Assembly (NCBI GenBank): GCA_009809945.1
Contig: WTPW01001116.1
Span: 1 to 64,000 of the forward strand
DNA: 64,000 nt
From: Gigaspora margarita
Taxonomy: Eukaryota; Glomeromycota; Glomeromycetes; Diversisporales; Gigasporaceae
Direction: 5' to 3'
Shown: positions 57,619-64,000 of the stretch, one piece after another
Position numbering within the stretch: the first letter of the stretch is position 1
Layout: each line of letters begins with the position of its first letter
The notes under the pieces: model-generated
The model's database searches: none
Told to the model about the DNA's origin: nothing
The model's input: the letters and a program-made list of their open reading frames with translations, nothing else
Translations under genes and position numbers: made by a program

Positions 57619-58339
57619 TACTGTATTACAAGAAAAATTAATTCTATTGATTTAATCAGTGATCAGTGATTGAAATCTATGATATGTATAAATTTTTGAA
57701 TTGTTTATATATATAGGGCTGATTTATTTCAAAAAAGTATTTAAGACGTTGATTTTAGCATACATTTTCTTGCAAAAATCTTGCAAAAAAATTCAATACG
57801 ATATTACCCAATATAAAAAAACATAATAGTAAAATAATAATGTCATCATATGAAAAGAGTTCAGGAAAATCTGTATGTAAAACAAAAAAAGTAGTATGTA
57901 AGTGCCTGAAATGTCAAGAGAAATATGTTGATCCATGAATACAACAATCTCATATGGCCTTACCTGATATTGGTCAATCTAGTAAAATTGCCAAGAAATC
58001 ATCCACAGCAAAGTATAAACATAGAGAAGAACCACTTCCAGAATTTCCAAAATGTGTTAGTTCAGGAAGTGAAGATTCAGATAATGATGATTCTGATGAT
58101 AGTGGCTCAGATAACAGTAATTCTAATGCAGTGGTTCGGATAATAGTGATTCTGATGATAGTGGTTCAGATATCAGTGCATCGGATAGCAATAGTTCTGA
58201 AGAAGATGGTACAGCCAGTGATGAAGAAAATAATACAAACTCGAGTACTGAATCTATAAGTTTATTTCTAGAAAATGACTTTATTGAACAGTCATCAACC
58301 TCCAGAAAATCAGCAGAGCAAAATTTTAGATACCTTCAC

Positions 58340-58514
58340 TAGAGTTGCAGATGAAACTAATTTTCAATGGAGCACCGTGGTGCACTAAGACTGGTGCACC
58401 GAAACTGGTGCACCAATAATTATAAAAAACTCAAATCTTTAACATTGCACTGATGGTGCACCATGGTGCACCAGATGGTCCTGGTGAAACTAACTAGTTT
58501 CACCAACAACTCTA
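58340..58514. mobile_element. hAT-type MITE, 175 bp, TGGTGCACC palindromes
   Basis: Ends TAGAGTTGCAGATGAAACTA and, inverted from the right, TAGAGTTGTTGGTGAAACTA (YARNG type). Flanks ACCTTCAC (58332-58339) and ACCTTTAC (58515-58522): 8 bp, one mismatch. The interior has about five TGGTGCAC(C) palindromes. Lies in the tnp2-like pseudogene. Confidence 0.82.
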
Positions 58515-58956
58515 ACCTTTACCCATCGATGATGAAGAGATGAACATTGATGAACCTTTAGAAGAATCATCGCCTTTTGATATATATCAACTATCTGATA
58601 ATAATGAAATTATGATAATTCAGAAAGAAAAACCTGATGATGCTTCTTCCTCAAGTAATTCTTCAAGTGATACTACAAGTGATTCCTTACAAGCTAGTTA
58701 TGAACCTATTAATTTTATTCCACTGGAAATTGATTCTGAAGTTTTTGATCAACCATTTACTTTAGAGGATAATTTGAATGATTGGATCATCTTATGGATA
58801 ATGAAATATCAGCAACGTTTTAATATATCCGATGTTGGTACAGAAACATTAATTAAATTTCTTTGCATTATACTTGTACATTTCAAAATGAATAAAGCTG
58901 ATAAGTTCCCTACTTCTATGACTACAACAAAATCGTCTTTAGGTATCTTAACTAAA

Positions 58957-59400
58957 TACTAGATAAATGCACAGCATTGTATGTCCGGAGCCAATATTTA
59001 TTAGTCCAGAGCGAAGCGGAGGACTCTCTATTTTTACAAAAGGGTTTGCTCAACAAATGTTTGTCTGTCCGGCCGCATCATGTAATATGCAACCAATCAC
59101 ATTCAACTGATCGACAAAAACAATAACAGATCTTATATTGCTGTATTGATGTTAAATATAATATATAGTATATATATTAAATATTGGCTCCAGACATACA
59201 ATGCTGTGCATTTACCTAGTATATATTATATATTTAACATCAATACTAGCAATATAAGCTGATTATGTATCTGTTATTGTTTTTGTCGATCAGTTGAATG
59301 TGATTGGCTGTATATCACATGATGTGGCCGGACAGACAAACATTTTGTTGATCAACCCTTTTCGTAAAAATAGAGAGTCCTCCACTTCGCTCTGGACTAA
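58957..59400. repeat. Two interleaved inverted repeats in the transposase pseudogene
   Basis: Outer foldback 59001-59400: TTAGTCCAGAGCGAAG...GGACTAA with arms over 120 bp, flanked by TA (58999-59000 and 59401-59402). A 42-bp segment to its left (58957-58998, TACTAGATAAATGCACAGC...) is repeated in inverse orientation near the centre of the foldback (59180-59221). So the centre contains a copy of its own flank. Confidence 0.8.
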
Positions 59401-61888
59401 TAAAAAATATATTGCATGGCTGAAATGTCATAAACTTTATGACCTATTAGAAATTAAAAATTATTCAGAGGATAATCGACCAGTATGCAAAATGTGTACA
59501 TATNTAGAATATCCTAATCATAGATCAGAATCATGATGATCGGCATGTAATAAACCATTAGCAGAGATAATAAAAACAAATAAAGGAACTTTATTACAAG
59601 CATTAAAGCTTTACCCAGTTGGAAGTATTAAACAACAACTTTATATGATATATCAGTGACCAGGCTTTGAGGAGTTGTTACAACATTCTAGAAATAGAAA
59701 TGTTCCAAATGGAATTTTCTCAGACATATACGAAGGCAATATCTGAAAAATTTTGCTATAAATTCTAATGATCAGACACCATTTTTTACAGATGATACAC
59801 TTGATAGCCAAATCAGCTTAGCTATGAATATCGAATGGTTTCAACCATTCGATTATACAATTCATAGCACTGGGTAATTTACAGAGTTTTATGTAATTTT
59901 TTACGTGAAGAATGGTTCAAACCAAACAATATTTTAACATTAGGTATTATTCCTGGTCCAAATATGCCTAGTAAATATCAGATAAATTATTATTTTGCTC
60001 TACTCATCGACGAGTTAATTGAATTTTCTTCCGGTATAGAATTACCATCAACATTTGAATATAAAGAAGGAGGCAAGATATATGCAGCACTTATTTTATC
60101 AGCTAATAATGTTTCTGCTGCAAGAAAAATTTGCAGTCATGCAAGTTATTTAGTAAAATGCCATCATTGTCTAAAACATTCAAAATATTACTGTGAAACC
60201 AAAAGAAATCACTATGGTGGTTTTGAAAATATGGATGAATAGTTCAAACCAGTAGATATTTTACAATATTTTAGTGCAGCAAATCAATGGTTATTTTGTA
60301 CAAATAAACAAGAATGTGATAAGCATGTTTCGGAAATGGAAGTAAGATGGTCAGAACTATATCGGCTAAATTATTTTGATCCAGTTAAATTTATGGTAGT
60401 TGATCCAATGCATTGCCTATTTTTAGGTATCAGCAAGTGAATAATGAAGCAGTGCTTATTAGATCATAATAAACTTACCAAAAAACAACTTTCAATAATT
60501 AAAGACATATGTTGAACATTAAAATTTTATTAGATATAGGTCGTATTCTATCAAAAGTCATGCGTAGAGCAAAAGGGTTTAGTTGATTTACTGCAGATTA
60601 GTGGAGAATATTTTATCAAGTATATGCTATACCATGCATGTGGGATTTGCTAGCACATGGAGATAAAGAGATTATTTTTAATTTTGTTTGTGCATGCAAT
60701 TCATTAGTAAGCCAAATAGTTAGGCAAAGTGACCTAGACGAAGCACATAATCAGCTAATAAACATGGCACAGTTAATTTAATGAAATTATGACCCACACC
60801 TAATAACATCCAATATTNATTTGTCGCTTCACATTAAACAATATTGCCTAGATTATGGTCCACCATATGCTTATTGGCACTATTCTTTCGAAAGGATGAA
60901 TGGTTTGTTAGGATCTTATCTGACTAGTAATCGATCAATTGAACCTGAACTTATTTTAATGAAAAATGCACAAGTAGAATATAGAATAAATTCTGTCAAT
61001 AGTGATGAAACTAAATTACTATTTGGCTGAATTCTTTTGCTTTTAGATAAAAAAGTGTGTAGAAGTTTAAAGATGACAGAAAATTTTGAAAGTGAGGATT
61101 TAATAGCATATCTGAATATGGCAGATAAAATAACTATTGGTAGTGATATTATGGGAACAGAAAAGTATCTTGGAGAAATGCTTAGACCAATAAACAAGAA
61201 TGTAAATCTTCCTGATAATATTTATCAAATTTTAGGAGAATATTATTCTACACTATATGATTTCGATCTAGATAATATGATGGCACTATCAATCGATCGA
61301 GTAATTACCCAATTTGAAAGATTAAAAATAGGAGCAGAAATATATGGATCGAAGAATGCTATTAGATATAGAAGCTGATTATATATTAGAGCAAAGTTTC
61401 TTGCTTATAGTGACAATTCTCAAGATATATATCCTGGACAAATACAATACTTTTTTCAACATAAATTTAATAATGAAAAACCATTTAGCTTATGTCCGAT
61501 GGTATATGCCACATTCTTCAAAAAGATTTTACTTATCATTACAAGCAAATAATGATAAATGTTGTGATATAGAAATTTGGCAAGAAAAATTTTATGAAGA
61601 AGCAAGAGATTGTATACTCCCNATANAGAGGATATTAGNACNATTTATCCCTTCTTNNTATAAATTTCAATCTGGTAATAATCAACAAAAAATATTAGTA
61701 GTAATTCCTACAAATAAANGATTTAATATATAATTAGACCGATAGTTTATTGATTAATATATAANTAATATCATTAATAAATATTTGTATGTATAAATAA
61801 TATATTATCAAAATAATTTATAGTTATTGCATGAGTATGAGTAAATAACTAAAATACATCTTATTTTTATAAACTAGTTGATTAATAA

Positions 61889-62720
61889 AATCAGTAAAAT
61901 ATCTTTTATTAATGTATATAATCAGAAATATATCAGAAAACGAAAATAGAAAAATAAATCAATCAANGAAATATNNGCTTAAATTTAGTTTNAAAAAATA
62001 AATNAATAGAATCTGTCAAATATNANCGCATAATATATAAAATAATAAACCTATCAGTATATATCAAAATGTATCTTAATGTATCAGCTAAATTAAAAAT
62101 TAAATAGAGATAATCAATAGAATCAGTAAAATATCTTTTATTAATGTATATAATTAGAAATATATCAGAAAACAAAAATAGAAAAATAAATCAATCAATG
62201 AAATATCAGCTTAAATTTAGTTTAAAAAAATAAATGAATAGAATTTGTCAAATATCATCGCATAATATATAAAATAATAAACCTATCAGTATATATCAAA
62301 ATGTATCTTAATGTATCAGCTAAATTAAAGATTAAATAGAGATAATCAATAGAATTAGTAAAATATCTTTTATTAATGTATATAATCAGAAATATATCAG
62401 AAAACGAAAATAGAAAAATAAATCAAGCAACGAAATATCGGTTTAAATTTAGTTTAAAAAAATAAATTAATAGAATTTGTCATATATTATTGCATAATAT
62501 ATAAATAATAAACCTATCAGTATATATTATAATGTATCAGCTAAATTAAAGATTAAATAGAGATAATCAATAGAATTAGTAAATATCTTCTATTAATGTA
62601 TATAATCAGAAATATATCAGAAAACAAAAATAGAAAAATAAATCAATCAACGAAATATTGGCATAAATTTAGTTTAAAAAAATAAATTAATAGAATCAGG
62701 AATATATCAATAAGGAGTAT
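61889..62720. repeat. Tandem array, unit about 232 bp, 3.6 copies
   Basis: Units start at 61889, 62121, 62353 and 62574 with AAT(C/T)AGTAAA-TATCTT. Each contains AATGTATATAAT, ATATATCAGAAAAC, AAATTTAGTTTAAAAAAATA and CCTATCAGTATATAT. The third unit has an 11-bp deletion. Unread bases cluster in the first unit. Just downstream of the tnp2-like gene, so possibly the subterminal region of that element. Confidence 0.88.
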
Positions 62721-63672
62721 GTAATATCATTAATTTATCGTTATATATCAATGTAAAATAATAAAATATTAGCCTAATTTGGATTTATAATTAACAGTTT
62801 AACTACTTAGTGTTATATCTTCTAATAATGTATTTATTCATTAGAATATTAGTTTATATCATAAACCAATATTTAGATGTTATATTAACCTTAATAAAAT
62901 CAGCCTTTTTTTGGTTTATATTTTAAAAAATTAATATGCCACCAAGATATCGGATGGCAGATATTTATATGATTATATTAATTAGACAAATATCTTTTAC
63001 CCGATTTTATAATGTTTGTTTTGTTACATATCGCCTATAATCTTCTTTATATTGGCCTATCATATTAAAAAAATTTAACCAGTGTTGTAAAATAGGCTTA
63101 AATAGGTATAGAATTAGATCAAATGTATATTATAACCAATCATATTAAAAAAATTATTTACACTAATGTTTGCCCTATTTATTGTTACAGAATTTATAAG
63201 CTATCATTCTTTGTAATACATAATAATGTAGCTAAGTAGATTTGTATTGAGAATTATAATAGTTTTTATAATGATTTGCTGCTAATATTTTTCTATAACA
63301 CTTACTAATTATTTGATAATATATAAGTTTATAGTAAGATTGATTGGTTTGTATTAAGTTTTCAGATTTTTATTGTGATGTACTATAAAAATTCATATGT
63401 AGTTAAAGTTTAGTTATTTGTATTTGGGGCTATTATGATTTTATTTGTTATAGAACTTATTAGCTATAATTGTGAATAGTAATATAGGCAAGTTAATTTG
63501 GAATTTTGGTAAATTTATTTATTATAATAGACCCAACTTACTAAATATTGTGGTAATATATAGCTATATTTGAAATATCAGATTTATATTGTGATTTGCT
63601 ATGTAAAATTTAATTATAGAACTTTCAAATAACATAATTCATGGTAAAAATTTCTGTTAAAGAAATTTTTAG
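62721..63672. other. Gene-free AT-rich region
   Basis: No gene. Short words shared with 52.0-52.6 kb (GATATTTATATGATTATAT, TATTGGCCTATCATATT) hint at related element ends. Confidence 0.45.
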
Positions 63673-63673
63673 T

Positions 63674-63861
63674 TATAATAGGACCCCGAAATATTTACAA
63701 AAGGGTAAGTTTTACAAAAATTACTAATATAAAAAGATCTGCAAGTAAAAAGGCAAAAATAAGCAAACTAATTACTATAAAAGGAATAATCTGCACAAAA
63801 ATGCCAAAAATAAGCAAACTAAAACCCTACCACTCTCTATATATTTCAGGGTCCTATTATA
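63674..63861. mobile_element. Short MITE with TATAATAGGACCC ends
   Basis: TATAATAGGACCCCGAAATAT at the left and its inverse ATATTTCAGGGTCCTATTATA at the right. About 190 bp. The target duplication is probably TA. The interior contains a GCAAAAATAAGCAAACTAA word repeated twice. Non-coding. Confidence 0.75.
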
Positions 63862-64000
63862 ATAGTACACAATAATCGGATTAAGTTGGATTAGTTTAAT
63901 TCTAAAGCAGAGCAAAGAATCTTAAGGTTAGGCAATAGAGAGAAAAAAATGGGTTCATGTTGGTTATAGGGTCAAAATTAAATAAAAGATACTCAAATGT

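Larger units (their letters stand above)
57840..61732 (+). pseudogene. Decayed EnSpm/CACTA-type (tnp2-like) transposase
   Basis: Starts ATG 57840 (MSSYEKSSGKSVCKTKK, zinc-like CKCLKC) with a TGA at 57936. A Ser/Asp-rich region follows at 58070-58230. Core segments: FPTSM near 58908, LKCHKLYDLLEIKNY and CKMCTY (59420-59505), FTDDTLDSQISLAMNIEWFQ and NNILTLGIIPGPNMPSKYQ (59790-59980). Then CHHCLKHSKYYC, the signature VDPMHCLFLGIS at 60402-60430, IPCMWDLLAH, and DYGPPYAYWHYSFERMNG (60850-60905). The C-terminus extends to 61732, where several bases are unread. Nonsense codons are mostly TGA where tryptophan is expected (57936, 59657, 60438, 60594, 61028). Two MITEs interrupt it at 58340-58514 and 58957-59400. 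Inactive. The CACTA ends were not found. Confidence 0.88.

Noticed and set aside
1-64000. tRNA, rRNA or other structured RNA genes
   Set aside because: No cloverleaf with A and B boxes or rRNA-like block was recognised on either strand; a covariance-model scan would be decisive.

Overview
The window reads as nuclear DNA of an early-diverging filamentous fungus, most like an arbuscular mycorrhizal fungus of the Rhizophagus type. This is inferred from very AT-rich DNA, short AT-rich introns (about 50-75 nt), a TKL-type kinase joined to ribonuclease-inhibitor-type leucine-rich repeats, an F-box/LRR gene, a Kelch protein with a C-terminal membrane helix, and a dense mix of decayed Helitron, MULE, CACTA/tnp2 and Ty3 elements. 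No database was searched, so the species is not proven.

Layout. 0-5 kb: a Mutator-type MITE, a spliced sulfotransferase-like gene (minus strand) and a 1.2-kb non-autonomous hAT element. 5-11 kb: a gene-poor stretch with a very degenerate tandem array (about 7.2-9.2 kb), a kinase pseudogene remnant and hAT and Mutator MITEs. 11.8-14.4 kb: a decayed MULE transposase, followed by a repeat carrying a class I aminoacyl-tRNA synthetase KMSKS fragment. 18.3-22.5 kb: a decayed Helitron Rep-helicase (minus). 23.2-24.5 kb: a two-exon OB-fold-like gene split exactly at a TA by a MITE. 28-29.6 kb: a Kelch pseudogene. 30.9-34.1 kb: kinase plus LRR array (plus strand, frameshifted). 35.7-37.7 kb: an intact F-box/LRR gene (minus), convergent with the kinase. 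38.3-39.9 kb: a second large hAT element with another hAT MITE nested inside. 40.4-49.4 kb: an almost complete Ty3-type LTR retrotransposon with an additional ORF between integrase and the 3' LTR. 50-52.8 kb: a MITE, a third large hAT element and foldbacks. 52.9-55.1 kb: an unrecognised spliced low-complexity gene. 56.7-57.6 kb: a TA-flanked foldback element. 57.8-61.7 kb: a decayed tnp2/CACTA-type transposase interrupted by two further MITEs. 61.9-64 kb: a tandem array and AT-rich sequence.

The plausible functional genes are the F-box/LRR protein and the sulfotransferase-like protein. Everything else is largely a layered graveyard of transposons. Many in-frame stops there look like C:G to T:A changes (TGG to TGA, CAG or CAA to TAG or TAA). 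The two LTRs of the Ty3 element also differ mainly at CpG sites, which fits cytosine methylation and deamination. Six insertions with terminal inverted repeats of the form YARNG and 8-bp target duplications, exact or with one mismatch, point to hAT transposition as the main source of non-autonomous elements here.
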